The notes below the pieces were generated by a model that was not told the origin of the DNA, did not search any database, and worked only from the letters and a program-made list of their open reading frames with translations. Position numbers and translations under genes: made by a program. DNA of 64,000 nucleotides from Nocardia inohanensis NBRC 100128 (GTDB lineage Bacteria; Actinomycetota; Actinomycetes; Mycobacteriales; Mycobacteriaceae): positions 434,001-498,000 of the forward strand of contig NZ_BDBK01000012.1 of NCBI RefSeq assembly GCF_001612945.1, read 5' to 3'. The first letter of the stretch is position 1; every line of letters begins with the position of its first letter. Shown here in pieces: positions 39,908 through 48,581 of the stretch.

Positions 39908-40672
39908 TCAGCGCTCCTGGGCGATGGTGAGCTTCTCGATGCGCTCGGGCTGCGGCCCGGTGTGCACGATGCGGTCGACGAAGATGCCGGGCAGGTGGAT
40001 GCGATCGGGGTCGAGTTCGCCCGCGGGAACCAGGTTTTCGACCTGGGCGATGCAGACGCGTGCCGCCGCGGCCGCGAGCGGGTTGAAATTGCGGGCGGCC
40101 TTGTTGAACACCAGGTTGCCTTCGGTGTCGCCGACGAGCGCGTGCACCAGGGCGTAGTCGGCGGTGAGCGCCTCCTCGAGCACGTAGCGCCGGTGGTTCC
40201 AGCGCGCGCCGAAGGTGCGGACCTCTTTGGGCGGCGAGGCCAGCGCGATCGACCCGTCCGCGGCGTACCGCCAAGGCAGGCCGCCGTCACTGATCGGGGT
40301 GCCGACACCGGCGGGCGTGAAGAAGGCGGGGATTCCCGCACCGCCCGCGCGCAGCTTCTCGGCGAGGGTGCCCTGCGGTGTCAGTTCGACTTCCAGTTCA
40401 CCGGACAGATATTGGCGGGCGAACTCGCTGTTCTCGCCCACGTAGGAGGCGGTGATGCGGCGGATACGGCGGTCCGCCAGCAGGATTCCGAGGCCGTGCG
40501 CGTCGGTGCCGCAATTGTTGGAGATGATCTCGAGGTCGGTGACGCCGGTCGCGGCCAGGGCTTCGATGAGCGCGCCGGGAATGCCGCACAGGCCGAAACC
40601 GCCGACGGCCAGGCTCGATCCGGAGACGATATCGGCGACGGCCTCCCGCGCGGAGGCTACGATCTTGCTCAT
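39908..40672 (-). CDS. scoA: 3-oxoacid CoA-transferase subunit A
   Basis: 254 residues, matching the alpha subunit of succinyl-CoA:3-ketoacid CoA-transferases. It has the glycine-rich GGFGLCGIPGALIEAL near 24-39, then ISNNCGTDAHGLG and ENSEFARQYLSGELEVEL. The FNKAARNFNP stretch near 190 is also typical. Its ATG overlaps the stop of the hydrolase gene (ATGA) and its stop is 1 nt from the scoB start, so production of both subunits should be coupled. Confidence 0.92.
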   Translation of the reverse strand: MSKIVASAREAVADIVSGSSLAVGGFGLCGIPGALIEALAATGVTDLEIISNNCGTDAHGLGILLADRRIRRITASYVGENSEFARQYLSGELEVELTPQGTLAEKLRAGGAGIPAFFTPAGVGTPISDGGLPWRYAADGSIALASPPKEVRTFGARWNHRRYVLEEALTADYALVHALVGDTEGNLVFNKAARNFNPLAAAAARVCIAQVENLVPAGELDPDRIHLPGIFVDRIVHTGPQPERIEKLTIAQER

Positions 40673-41259
40673 CGCCCGGCTCCGGACGCCACGCCGGCAT
40701 CGATCAACTCACCCAGCAGCGCGTCCCCGCGCGGCCAATCGCCGTAGCCGGAGGCCGGATTGAGGTGGCCGACGTCGCCGAGGTCCACGAGCCGGCTGCC
40801 CCATGCTTCGGCGAGGCCCGCGACGCGTCGGTAGGAGCCGAGCGGATCGGTGGTGGAGGCGGCCACCATGCTCGGGAACGGCAACCGCCGCCGCGGGATA
40901 GGGATCCAGCCGTTCGCCGCCAGCTCGTCCCGGCTCGGATAGCCCGGCGGCAGTGGCGTTTCGAAGTCCGGCGGGGTCGCCAGCAAGGCGGCCCGTACGG
41001 GCCGGGTGGCGTGCTGCGCCCAGTGCACGGTGATCATGACGCCGGCGCTGTGCGCGACCAGCACCACCGGGCCCGCGACCTCGGTGAGAACGGCGTCGAG
41101 CGCGGCGACACGAGCGGCGCAGGACAGTTTGTCGCGCTCCAGCGGCGGGACCGTGCGGACCCGGTCCAGGCGGCCGGCGAGATGCGTCTGCCAATGCTCG
41201 GGCACATGGTCGCGCAGGCCGGGCACGATCACAACGGTGGGTACTTCGGGGCCGTTCAT
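40669..41259 (-). CDS. Alpha/beta serine hydrolase, RBBP9/YdeN type
   Basis: 196 residues from the ATG at 41259 (AAAGGA 13 nt upstream); a TTG at 41271 would add four residues. The small hydrolase fold shows the nucleophile in VAHSAG, an acid in ASTTDPLG and a histidine in DVGHLNPASGYGDWP, which together are the signature of the RBBP9/YdeN family. The reaction is probably hydrolysis of a small ester or thioester; no substrate is known for most members. It sits inside the catabolic operon between the MFS transporter and scoA. Confidence 0.85.
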   Translation of the reverse strand: MNGPEVPTVVIVPGLRDHVPEHWQTHLAGRLDRVRTVPPLERDKLSCAARVAALDAVLTEVAGPVVLVAHSAGVMITVHWAQHATRPVRAALLATPPDFETPLPPGYPSRDELAANGWIPIPRRRLPFPSMVAASTTDPLGSYRRVAGLAEAWGSRLVDLGDVGHLNPASGYGDWPRGDALLGELIDAGVASGAGR

Positions 41260-41283
41260 GGTGTGCGGCAAGTCCTTTCGAAA

Positions 41284-42600
41284 TCAGATCGAGGATGTGG
41301 GATCGACGGCGGCCAAACGGCGCAGACCCGCCGGGTGGGCTCGGCGACCCGCCAGCAGGGCGGCGATGGCGGGTAGGTAGGCCAGCGGCGCGAGACCCAA
41401 TGCGGTCGCCAGACCGAGGTGATCGGCCAGCACGCCGACGACGAACGGGCCCAGCGCCAGGCCGAGCAGGCTGTTCGCCAGGGTGAGGGTGCCCAGTGCC
41501 GACGCCCGCACCGAGGGGTGGGTGAGGTTGGCGACCATGGCCGCGGTGGGACCCGACGAGCCGCCCGAGAAGAAGGCGCCGATACCGATCAACAGCAGTT
41601 GCGGTGTTCCGGCGCCGAGGCCGAAACCGATGCCCAGGCACAGCACCGACAGCACGCAGAACACCACGGCGGCAGACCATTTGCGCGTCACCTCGCTGCG
41701 GCCGACCCGGTCGGTGATCATCCCGCAGACGACCATGCCGGCTCCGACGAGCAGCGCGAAGACCGCGGCGACCGCGCCCGCCCGGTCCGGGGCCAGGCCG
41801 TAGTAGCGATTGACGAAGCTCGGCATCCACGCCAGCAGCACCGCGGCGGTGAAGATCTGCAATGCGCTGCCCAGATAGGCGTACAGCACCGCGGGATTGG
41901 TGAACAGTGACGAGATAGGCGCGCGGAAACCATTGCCCGGCTGTGTGGTTCGCGGCGCGGGTGCGGCGGCGTGGCGGGCCAGTTTCGCCTCGGTGACCAC
42001 GGCCCGGAAGGCCGCCGCCAGCAGCAGGCCCGCAATGGCCATGGCGGCGAACGACCATCGCCAGCCCAGCTGTACGGCGATGAACCCGCCCAGCCCGACG
42101 CCGAGCACCGAGCCGAACGAGCCCCCGGCCATGAACGCCCCGCTGAGCGCGGCATGCACCCGGGGCGCGAATACGCTGAGCACCACGGCGATTCCGACAC
42201 TGCCGTAGGCGGCCTCCCCGACGCCGACCAGGAAACGAGCGCCCAGCATCTGCCCGTACCCGGTGGCCAGGGCGCACAGCAGCGTCGCCGCGCTCCACAG
42301 CACCGCCATCAGCACCAGGCTGCGCACCCGGCCCCAGCGGTCGGCCAGTATCGACAGCGGCAGGGTGAGTATCCCCACCATCAGCGCGACGACGCTGGTG
42401 AGCGAGGCCAGCTGGGAATCCGACAGGGCCCATTCGGATTTCAGGAAGGGGAAGACGGCGCTGAGGACCTGCCGGGACATGTAATCGGCCAGCAGCAGCC
42501 CGAAGGCTAGTGCGAAGACCAGCCACGGATAGCGGCGGGCCCGAGGCTCCGGGGCGGCGGTGTGGCTGTCCGGCCCGGTGCCGGTGGTGTGCAACTCCAT
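41284..42600 (-). CDS. MFS transporter
   Basis: 438 residues from the ATG at 42600 (AGGAG 6 nt upstream). It has twelve predicted spans. The conserved MFS loop 2-3 motif appears as ILADRWGRVRS, with a related ITDRVGRSEVTRK between spans 8 and 9. The short N-terminus ends in PRARRYPWLVF before span 1. Many members near catabolic genes carry organic acids or aromatic acids. Its place in the operon suggests uptake of the substrate that TauD-like and beta-keto acid enzymes degrade; the direction of transport is inferred. Confidence 0.88.
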   Translation of the reverse strand: MELHTTGTGPDSHTAAPEPRARRYPWLVFALAFGLLLADYMSRQVLSAVFPFLKSEWALSDSQLASLTSVVALMVGILTLPLSILADRWGRVRSLVLMAVLWSAATLLCALATGYGQMLGARFLVGVGEAAYGSVGIAVVLSVFAPRVHAALSGAFMAGGSFGSVLGVGLGGFIAVQLGWRWSFAAMAIAGLLLAAAFRAVVTEAKLARHAAAPAPRTTQPGNGFRAPISSLFTNPAVLYAYLGSALQIFTAAVLLAWMPSFVNRYYGLAPDRAGAVAAVFALLVGAGMVVCGMITDRVGRSEVTRKWSAAVVFCVLSVLCLGIGFGLGAGTPQLLLIGIGAFFSGGSSGPTAAMVANLTHPSVRASALGTLTLANSLLGLALGPFVVGVLADHLGLATALGLAPLAYLPAIAALLAGRRAHPAGLRRLAAVDPTSSI

Positions 42601-42660
42601 TGGTGCTCCTACGAATCCGGTGCGCCGAGACCTGCCGCGGCACACCGGAGAAGGTCCGGA

Positions 42661-43713
42661 CTAGGCGTGCTGGGTGAATCCGACCTGGCCGGGCTTGCGA
42701 TTGGGCGCGAAACCGATCTTCGCGAGGGTCTCCTGGGCGTCGGCGTAACGCTCGTCGAGCTTGTAGATCTCGCGGGCCTCCTTGCCCGTGGCGACCTCGC
42801 GGCCCAGCTCGCCGGCGATGCGCACCAGCTGTTCGACCTGGCGCACCGAGGACAGCTTCTCGCCCTTGCGACCCCAGAGCGTGTCCTCGTTGCCACAGCG
42901 GGCGTGCAGGCCCATCGCGATGGCCATGGTGTTGACCGGCAGGCAACTGCGCATGAGCGTCTCGAGGGTCAGCACCGCGCCGTCGGGGACGCGGCGCACG
43001 AACTCCATCATGTTGTACGGGTTGGGCCCGTCGAACCCGCCGCCGATGCCGACCCAGGTGAGCATGAGCGGACCGGTGTAGACGCCGCGCCGGATCAACC
43101 GTTCCACCGTCTCCAGCTGCGGGATGCTGGAGAGCTGGAAGTGCGGCTGAATACCGCTGGCCTGCAAGCGCTTCAGGTGTTCCTCGACCCACGCCGGACC
43201 GGCGGGCACCACCATCTCCCGGTACGCCTCGTACACCTCCGGGCGGGTGAAGGAGGTGCCCGCGATGTCCTCGTCGGTCATCAGCTCGACGATGTTCATC
43301 TGGCTGGTGTTGATGGCGATGGTCACCTGATCCGGTTTGGGATCCAGTTCGGCGAGCATGTGCCGGGTGTCGTCGGACAGCCATTTCGCGTCCGCGCCAT
43401 CGCCTTCCGGGGAGAAGGAGATGGAGCCGCCGACCTGGAGAATCATGTCCGGCACGGCCTCGCGCAGGCGGCCGAGCAGCTCGTTGAACTTCGAAAGGCG
43501 TTTGGAGCCTTTGCCGTCGAGTTCGCGCACGTGGATGTGCAGCACGGTAGCGCCGGCGTGGTAGCAGTCCACTGCGGCCTGCACGTGCTGATCCATGGTC
43601 AGCGGCAGGTCCTCGCGGAAATCGTCGAGTTCCCATTCCGGACCGTAGGGGGCGACGGTGATGACCAGCTTCTCCTGGTTCTCCGGGAACAGCGAATCGT
43701 CGTGAAAATGCAT
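42661..43713 (-). CDS. Beta-keto acid cleavage enzyme (BKACE, DUF849 family)
   Basis: 350 residues from an ATG with GAGGAG 7 nt upstream. The zinc-binding motif HIHVRE gives His59 and His61. The early TVAPYG is in the expected place for the substrate-facing strand. The WVGIGGGFDG and ARCGNEDTLWG stretches complete the TIM-barrel family signature. Known members condense a beta-keto acid with acetyl-CoA and give acetoacetate plus a new CoA ester; examples include 3-keto-5-aminohexanoate and dehydrocarnitine cleavage. The partner CoA-transferase, which can use acetoacetate, lies in the same operon. The actual keto acid is not predictable from what I can see. Confidence 0.9.
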   Translation of the reverse strand: MHFHDDSLFPENQEKLVITVAPYGPEWELDDFREDLPLTMDQHVQAAVDCYHAGATVLHIHVRELDGKGSKRLSKFNELLGRLREAVPDMILQVGGSISFSPEGDGADAKWLSDDTRHMLAELDPKPDQVTIAINTSQMNIVELMTDEDIAGTSFTRPEVYEAYREMVVPAGPAWVEEHLKRLQASGIQPHFQLSSIPQLETVERLIRRGVYTGPLMLTWVGIGGGFDGPNPYNMMEFVRRVPDGAVLTLETLMRSCLPVNTMAIAMGLHARCGNEDTLWGRKGEKLSSVRQVEQLVRIAGELGREVATGKEAREIYKLDERYADAQETLAKIGFAPNRKPGQVGFTQHA

Positions 43714-43758
43714 GAGGGTGCTCCTCTGGAGTCGAACAGTGTTGGGAGTGAATGGATT

Positions 43759-44652
43759 TCAGAAAGTCGCGTCGCCGCTGATGCTCGCGCGCTCCATCTT
43801 GCGGACCGCGGGCCAGTAATCCTGGACGGCATAGTGCTGGGTCGAGCGGTTGTCCCAGATCGCGAAGCTGTTCTCGGTCCACCGCCAGCGCACCTGGAAT
43901 TCGGGAATCGTGGCCTGCCGCATCAGGTAGTGCAGCAGTTCCGCCGCGCCCGGGGCGTAGTCGGCGCCGAAGCGCACATCCTCCGGGGTGTGGTAGTTGA
44001 CCAGGTGGGTGGTGAAGGAATTGACGAACAGGATCTGCTCGCCGGTTTCGGGATGGGTGCGCACCACCGGGTGTTCGGCGTCGGGGAAGCGCCGCGCCAG
44101 CTCCTGCCGTTGCTGCATCGACAGGGCCGCGCCGAAGCTGGCTTCGATACTGTGCCGCGCCCGCAACCCGCGGATGCGGTCCCGGATCTGTTCGGGCAGG
44201 CGACGATACGCCTCGACCATATTCACCCAGATGGTGTCGCCCCCGACCGGCGGCGTCTCCACACAGCGCAGCACCGCGCCCATCGGCGGCTGCTGCCGCC
44301 AGGTGGCGTCACAATGGTAGGCGTTCTCGTAATGCTCGGGCGCGCTGTCGAGGTCCTTGTAGATGCGCACCAGCCCCGGATGTTCCGGGTCGCTGCCCGC
44401 CACCGGATGATCCTCCAGCGGGCCGAAACGCGCTGCGAGAGCGACATGTTCGGCCCGGCTGAGGTCCTGGTCGCGGACGAACAGCACCTTGTACTCGAGC
44501 AGCAGGGCGCGCAGTTCCGCGAAGAGCGCCTCGTCGTGCGCGGCTCGCGCGAGGTCCACATCGAAGAGTTCGGCGCCGATCGTGCAGGTCAGCGGCCGCA
44601 CCCGGATCGAGCCGCGAGTGGTCGAAAACGGCAGCGGGGCAATGGTTGTCAT
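43759..44652 (-). CDS. TauD/TfdA-type 2-oxoglutarate-dependent dioxygenase
   Basis: 297 residues; the ATG has GGAGG 5 nt upstream. The iron ligands are seen as His113 and Asp115 in YHCDATW and His273 in STQHYAVQDYW, followed by the Arg of the MERAS stretch that normally holds 2-oxoglutarate. Members hydroxylate or cleave small acids such as taurine, alkyl sulfates, 2,4-D or quaternary amines. In this operon it probably supplies the first oxidation that leads to a beta-keto acid. The taurine-specific identity is not claimed, as the family is broad. Confidence 0.9.
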   Translation of the reverse strand: MTTIAPLPFSTTRGSIRVRPLTCTIGAELFDVDLARAAHDEALFAELRALLLEYKVLFVRDQDLSRAEHVALAARFGPLEDHPVAGSDPEHPGLVRIYKDLDSAPEHYENAYHCDATWRQQPPMGAVLRCVETPPVGGDTIWVNMVEAYRRLPEQIRDRIRGLRARHSIEASFGAALSMQQRQELARRFPDAEHPVVRTHPETGEQILFVNSFTTHLVNYHTPEDVRFGADYAPGAAELLHYLMRQATIPEFQVRWRWTENSFAIWDNRSTQHYAVQDYWPAVRKMERASISGDATF

Positions 44653-44675
44653 GGGTTCCTCCCGGCGGTGGCAGG

Positions 44676-45650
44676 TCAGAGGGTGAAGACCGAGGAGCCG
44701 ACGCTGCGGCCGGACTCCAGGTCGCGGTGTGCCCGGACCGCATCGGGCAGTTCGTAGCGCTGATTGATCTCGATCCGGATGCGCCCGGCCGCGACGTGAT
44801 CGAACAGCTCACCGGCGAGTTCGGCGCGCTCGGCGGGGTCGGCGATGTAGTCGGCGAGCGCGGGGCGGGTGACGAACAGGGAACCCTTGACCGCCAACCG
44901 CATCGGTTCGATCGGCGGTACCGGACCGGAGGCGGTGCCGAAGCAGACCAGCAGCCCGCGTCGCGCCAGCGCGTCCAACGAGGTGTCGAAGGTGGTCTTG
45001 CCGATGCTGTCGTAGACCACCGGAACGCCCGCGCCGCCGGTGAGTTCCCGCACCCGCGCCGCGACGTCCTCGCGGGTGTAGATCACCGTGTGATCGCAGC
45101 CGTGAGCGGCGGCGATCTCGGCCTTCTCCGGGGTCGAGACAGTGCCGATCACATTGAGCCCCAGCAGTTTCGCCCACTGGAGGAAGATCAGCCCGACCCC
45201 GCCGGCGGCCGCGTGCAACAGCACGGTGTCGCCCGCGCGCAGCGGGTGGATGCGGCGCAGCAGGTAGGCCGTGGTCAGTCCGCGCATGGTCATGGCCGCG
45301 GCGGTGTCGAAGCCGATCTCGTCGGGCAGGGCGATCAGGTGCGCGGCGGGCATGACCCGCTCGGTGCTGTAGGCGCCCAGCGGGCTGCCGGTGTAGGTGA
45401 CCCGGTCGCCGATCCGGAATCCGTCGACTCCGGGGCCGACCGCCTCGATCACCCCGGCGGCCTCGACGCCCATACCCGCCGGCAGGGCGGCCGGGTACAG
45501 GCCGCTGCGGAAGTAGGTGTCGGCGAAATTCAGGCCGACCGCGTGGTGGCGGATGCGCACCTCGCCGGGGCCGGGCGCGCCCACCTCGACCTCCTCCCAG
45601 CGCAGCACCTCCGGGCCGCCGGTTTCATAGAAGCGAACAGCTCGTGCCAC
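44676..45650 (-). CDS. NADPH:quinone oxidoreductase, QorA-type zinc-free MDR
   Basis: 324 residues from a GTG with GAGGAG 7 nt upstream; longer in-frame starts lack support. It belongs to the medium-chain dehydrogenase/reductase superfamily without zinc ligands. Landmarks are VGLNFADTYFRSG, the quinone-oxidoreductase signature region, and the nucleotide-binding HAAAGGVGLIFLQWAK. The Rossmann part shows GTVSTPEKAEIA. It is the first gene of the seven-gene operon read toward scoB. The role could be reduction of an enone or quinone intermediate in the pathway. Confidence 0.88.
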   Translation of the reverse strand: MARAVRFYETGGPEVLRWEEVEVGAPGPGEVRIRHHAVGLNFADTYFRSGLYPAALPAGMGVEAAGVIEAVGPGVDGFRIGDRVTYTGSPLGAYSTERVMPAAHLIALPDEIGFDTAAAMTMRGLTTAYLLRRIHPLRAGDTVLLHAAAGGVGLIFLQWAKLLGLNVIGTVSTPEKAEIAAAHGCDHTVIYTREDVAARVRELTGGAGVPVVYDSIGKTTFDTSLDALARRGLLVCFGTASGPVPPIEPMRLAVKGSLFVTRPALADYIADPAERAELAGELFDHVAAGRIRIEINQRYELPDAVRAHRDLESGRSVGSSVFTL

Positions 45651-45729
45651 CAGAAATCTCCTCTTTCCGCAGGTCATCGCGTGTGATGCAACCCACATTA
45701 AGCCGGATCGAGAGCGCGTGCTTATCCTG

Positions 45730-45761
45730 TCGGGACACAAATATGTTCATCTCGGGACACA
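45730..45761 (+). promoter_or_regulatory. Tandem direct repeat, probable AraC-type operator
   Basis: TCGGGACACA occurs at 45730-45739 and again at 45752-45761, 22 bp apart start to start, which is about two helical turns. AraC-family proteins commonly bind such direct repeats through their two HTH units. The site sits in the 120-bp divergent region between the quinone reductase gene and the AraC-type gene. The second copy touches the AraC gene's own AGGAG, so the protein could also limit its own synthesis. Confidence 0.6.
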
Positions 45762-45770
45762 GGAGACGCG

Positions 45771-46796
45771 TTGAGACCGCTGGCCCGATATGCGTCGCTG
45801 CACAGCTACGTCGAGCTCGGACAGTCGCTCGGGCTCGACCCGGTCGCACTGCTCCGCGCCGCCGGCCTGGATCCGGCCAGCTTGAGCCTCCAGGACCGCT
45901 GGGTGCCCGCCGCGGCCATCGCCGATCTGCTCGAACGCTCCGCGATCGCCTCCGGCACCGAGGATTTCGGGCTCCGGCTGGCCGAACGCCGCCGCTTCGC
46001 CAACCTCGGCCCGCTGAGCCTGGTGCTCCGCGACGAACCCGATGTCCGTAGCGCGTTGCGCGTGCTGTCGCGCCACGAGCACATGTACAACGAAGCCCTG
46101 CGCACCCGGCTCACCGAGCACAACGGCATCGCCACCATCCGGCTGTCCCTGGACCTGGGCGGGCCGGGCGACACCCGGCAAGCCATCGAACTGGCGATCG
46201 GGGTGCTGCACGGCCTGCTGCGCGGATTTCTCGGAACCGATTGGCAGCCACTGGAAGTCCGCTTCGCCCACCCCGCTCCTCGGGACCGGCGCACTCATCA
46301 CCGCCTCTTCGGCCCGCACCTCACCTTCGACGCCGACTTCAACGGAATCCTCACCTACACAACCGATCTCGACTCCCCCAATGCCATGTCGGATCCGCAG
46401 CTCCGCGCCTACGCCCAGCACAGGTTCGATCCGGCCCCCGACAACCAGGTCACCACCCTCGACCGGGTCCGCGAGCTGATCGAGCTCCTGCTCCCCACCG
46501 GCCGCTGCTCCATCGACCAGATCGCCCGCAGCCTCGGCGTGGACCGGCGCACCATCCACCGGCATCTGGCCGCCGAGAACGAAACCTTCACCTCGCTCCT
46601 GGATGCCACCCGCGCCGAACTGGCCCAGCACCTGGTGACCAGCCGCCGGCACACCCTCACCGAGATAGCCGAACTCCTCGCCTTCTCCTCCCCCGGCAAC
46701 TTCTCGCGCTGGTTCCGCGGGCGCTACGGCTGCACCCCCACCCAATGGCGCACCCGCTCACGCGCCCGCCGGAGCGACCCGCCGGACCGGCGATAG
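45771..46796 (+). CDS. AraC-family transcriptional regulator
   Basis: 341 residues from a TTG start with AGGAG 5 nt upstream. The N-terminal 200 residues fit the arabinose-binding-like domain found in OruR/GliR-type regulators (YASLHSYVELGQSLGLDP at the start). The C-terminal AraC HTH pair covers about 245-335 (SIDQIARSLGVDRRTIHRHL and, second, TEIAELLAFSSPGNFSRWFRGRYG). It is divergent from the catabolic operon, so it most likely controls that operon in response to a pathway compound, through the repeat at 45730-45761. Confidence 0.92.
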   Translation: MRPLARYASLHSYVELGQSLGLDPVALLRAAGLDPASLSLQDRWVPAAAIADLLERSAIASGTEDFGLRLAERRRFANLGPLSLVLRDEPDVRSALRVLSRHEHMYNEALRTRLTEHNGIATIRLSLDLGGPGDTRQAIELAIGVLHGLLRGFLGTDWQPLEVRFAHPAPRDRRTHHRLFGPHLTFDADFNGILTYTTDLDSPNAMSDPQLRAYAQHRFDPAPDNQVTTLDRVRELIELLLPTGRCSIDQIARSLGVDRRTIHRHLAAENETFTSLLDATRAELAQHLVTSRRHTLTEIAELLAFSSPGNFSRWFRGRYGCTPTQWRTRSRARRSDPPDRR

Positions 46797-46863
46797 GCAA
46801 CGCATTCGAAAATTCCTGCGCCACTTCCTGCGATCTTCGAGGCCGCCGGGCTAGCGTCGGATC

Positions 46864-47379
46864 ATGGACGCCACCGAGTTGCGCACCGCCCAAGCGCCGC
46901 TGAAGGAGCAGTACCGCCGAGACCCCGCCGCCGCCCGCACCCCGCTGCTCGCGGCCGGTCGGATCGCCGCCCCCGGGATCACCTTCGATGTGGACCAGTT
47001 CGCCGGGACCAGCCGCGCCGGTCTGCATCGCGCCACCGGGGGTGACGGCTCGGATGCGTGCTCGGGCGACATGCTGCTCGAGGCGTTGCTCGCCTGCGCG
47101 GGGGTGACGTTGCGTTCGGTCGCAACAGCATTCGGTGTGGAGTTGCGGTCGGTCGAGGGGCGGGCCGAGGGGAGCTTCGATGCCCGCGGCACCCTGGGGG
47201 TCGATCGCGACGCACCGGTCGGGGTGCAGGATCTGGTGGTCACTTTCACCGTGGAGACCGACGCCGACGATGCCGCGCTGGCGAAGCTGGCGACCGCTAC
47301 CGAACGCTATTGCGTGGTGGGTAGGTCGCTGGCCGAGCCACCGGCGATCGTGGTCCGCCGGGCTGTTCCGAGCGCATGA
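46864..47379 (+). CDS. OsmC-family protein
   Basis: 171 residues. The two redox cysteines of OsmC/Ohr proteins are present: one in LLACAGVTLRS, the other in TERYCVVGRSL. The fold is typical, with a central hydrophobic helix holding the first cysteine. Known members reduce organic hydroperoxides; others in this broad family have no proven reaction. The stop overlaps the protease ATG (ATGA), so the two genes are cotranscribed. Confidence 0.88.
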   Translation: MDATELRTAQAPLKEQYRRDPAAARTPLLAAGRIAAPGITFDVDQFAGTSRAGLHRATGGDGSDACSGDMLLEALLACAGVTLRSVATAFGVELRSVEGRAEGSFDARGTLGVDRDAPVGVQDLVVTFTVETDADDAALAKLATATERYCVVGRSLAEPPAIVVRRAVPSA

Positions 47380-48581
47380 GCCCACGTCGCGCTGTTGGGC
47401 GGCTGCTGGTCAGTGTTGCCGCCGCCCTGCTGATTTCGGTGATGCCGGTGGGCAGCGCCACTGCCGGCCCGGCTGCCGCTGAGCTGCCGCCGGGGTTGAC
47501 CTCCGCGGTCGGGCGAGATTTACGGCTCGAGCCGCAGGAGTATCTGCGGCGGGTGGAGCTGGCTCAGCGACTGGCGGATTTCGCCGCGAGCTTGGACCGG
47601 CGTTTTCCGGACGCGGTGGCCGGGACCTGGCTGGACCCGCAGGGCCGCGCGGTCGTCGCGATTCGTGATGCTGCCGAGGGGGCGCGGGAAGCGGTGCGTC
47701 AGCGGGGTTTCCTCGCCGTCGACGAGTCCGCGACCCCTGAACTCGCTGCGGTCAGCGCGGTTTCGATGCGAGAGCTGCTGATGGATGCCGCTTCCGATTC
47801 CACCGGCGATCGGACGGTCGGCGGCGACCGCTACATCGCCGGGAAGGGCTTGTGCTCTTGGGCGTTCAACGCCATCGACAGTGCGGGCCTACCGGCCGCT
47901 GTCACCGCGGGGCATTGCAATGAAGCCGCCGAAGCAGGCGAGCCGGTCACCGACGAACAGCAGACCTTCACACCGCTACCCGGCCCGATCGCCGGAGCCC
48001 CCACCGGCACCTTCGAGAAGGCGATCGTCGACGGCATCCGCGACTATTCGATCGTGCGGATCGCCGGGGAGGCGCGAAATTCCTTCGACAACAACCTGGT
48101 TCGCGCCGGGCAGAGCACCATCGCGATCACCGGGGTCGGCGTCCCCGTGGTGGGCGAGCCGGTCTGCAAGTCCGGTGCGACAAGCGGATTCACCTGCGGG
48201 ATCGTCACCCGCGTCGACCAGCCCGACCCGCAACGCCCACCGATCCGTTTCATGCACAGCGCATTGAGCCTGCCCGGCGACAGCGGCGGCGCGCTGATCT
48301 CGGGAACACTCGCGATGGGCATCGTGAGCCAGGGCGGTTACAGCGACGAGCCCACCCGTTTTCCGAGCGAGAAGCCCGGCACGCTCCCGACGTTCCCCTC
48401 GAACCCGCTGACCAAGGAATTCACGAAAAGGCTTGCGGCAGGCGACTTCCAGTCGTTCCTGGAGCAACTCGGCCCACTCGCCGACCAGCTCGTGCGCGCC
48501 GTCCCCGGGCTCACCATGATCGCTCAAAGCGTCGCCGACGTACTCGCCGAGAATCCCGGGCTACAACTCCGCACGCAGTGA
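47376..48581 (+). CDS. Secreted trypsin-like (S1) serine protease
   Basis: 401 residues. A signal peptide covers about 1-30 (LISVMPVGSATAG). A pro-like region (about 35-150) precedes the catalytic domain, as in streptogrisin-type enzymes. The triad is seen as His180 in TAGHC, Asp223 in DYSIVRI and Ser303 in GDSGG. Paired cysteines flank the active site. A Pro-rich and helical tail of about 75 residues follows, unlike short streptogrisins. It is cotranscribed with the OsmC gene. The last 21 bp overlap the convergent acyltransferase gene. Confidence 0.88.
   Translation: MSPRRAVGRLLVSVAAALLISVMPVGSATAGPAAAELPPGLTSAVGRDLRLEPQEYLRRVELAQRLADFAASLDRRFPDAVAGTWLDPQGRAVVAIRDAAEGAREAVRQRGFLAVDESATPELAAVSAVSMRELLMDAASDSTGDRTVGGDRYIAGKGLCSWAFNAIDSAGLPAAVTAGHCNEAAEAGEPVTDEQQTFTPLPGPIAGAPTGTFEKAIVDGIRDYSIVRIAGEARNSFDNNLVRAGQSTIAITGVGVPVVGEPVCKSGATSGFTCGIVTRVDQPDPQRPPIRFMHSALSLPGDSGGALISGTLAMGIVSQGGYSDEPTRFPSEKPGTLPTFPSNPLTKEFTKRLAAGDFQSFLEQLGPLADQLVRAVPGLTMIAQSVADVLAENPGLQLRTQ

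Noticed and set aside
40709..43882. Minus-strand frame of 1,057 codons across several genes
   Set aside because: It crosses the hydrolase, MFS and BKACE genes in another frame; those three genes have family motifs and ribosome sites, while this one has none.
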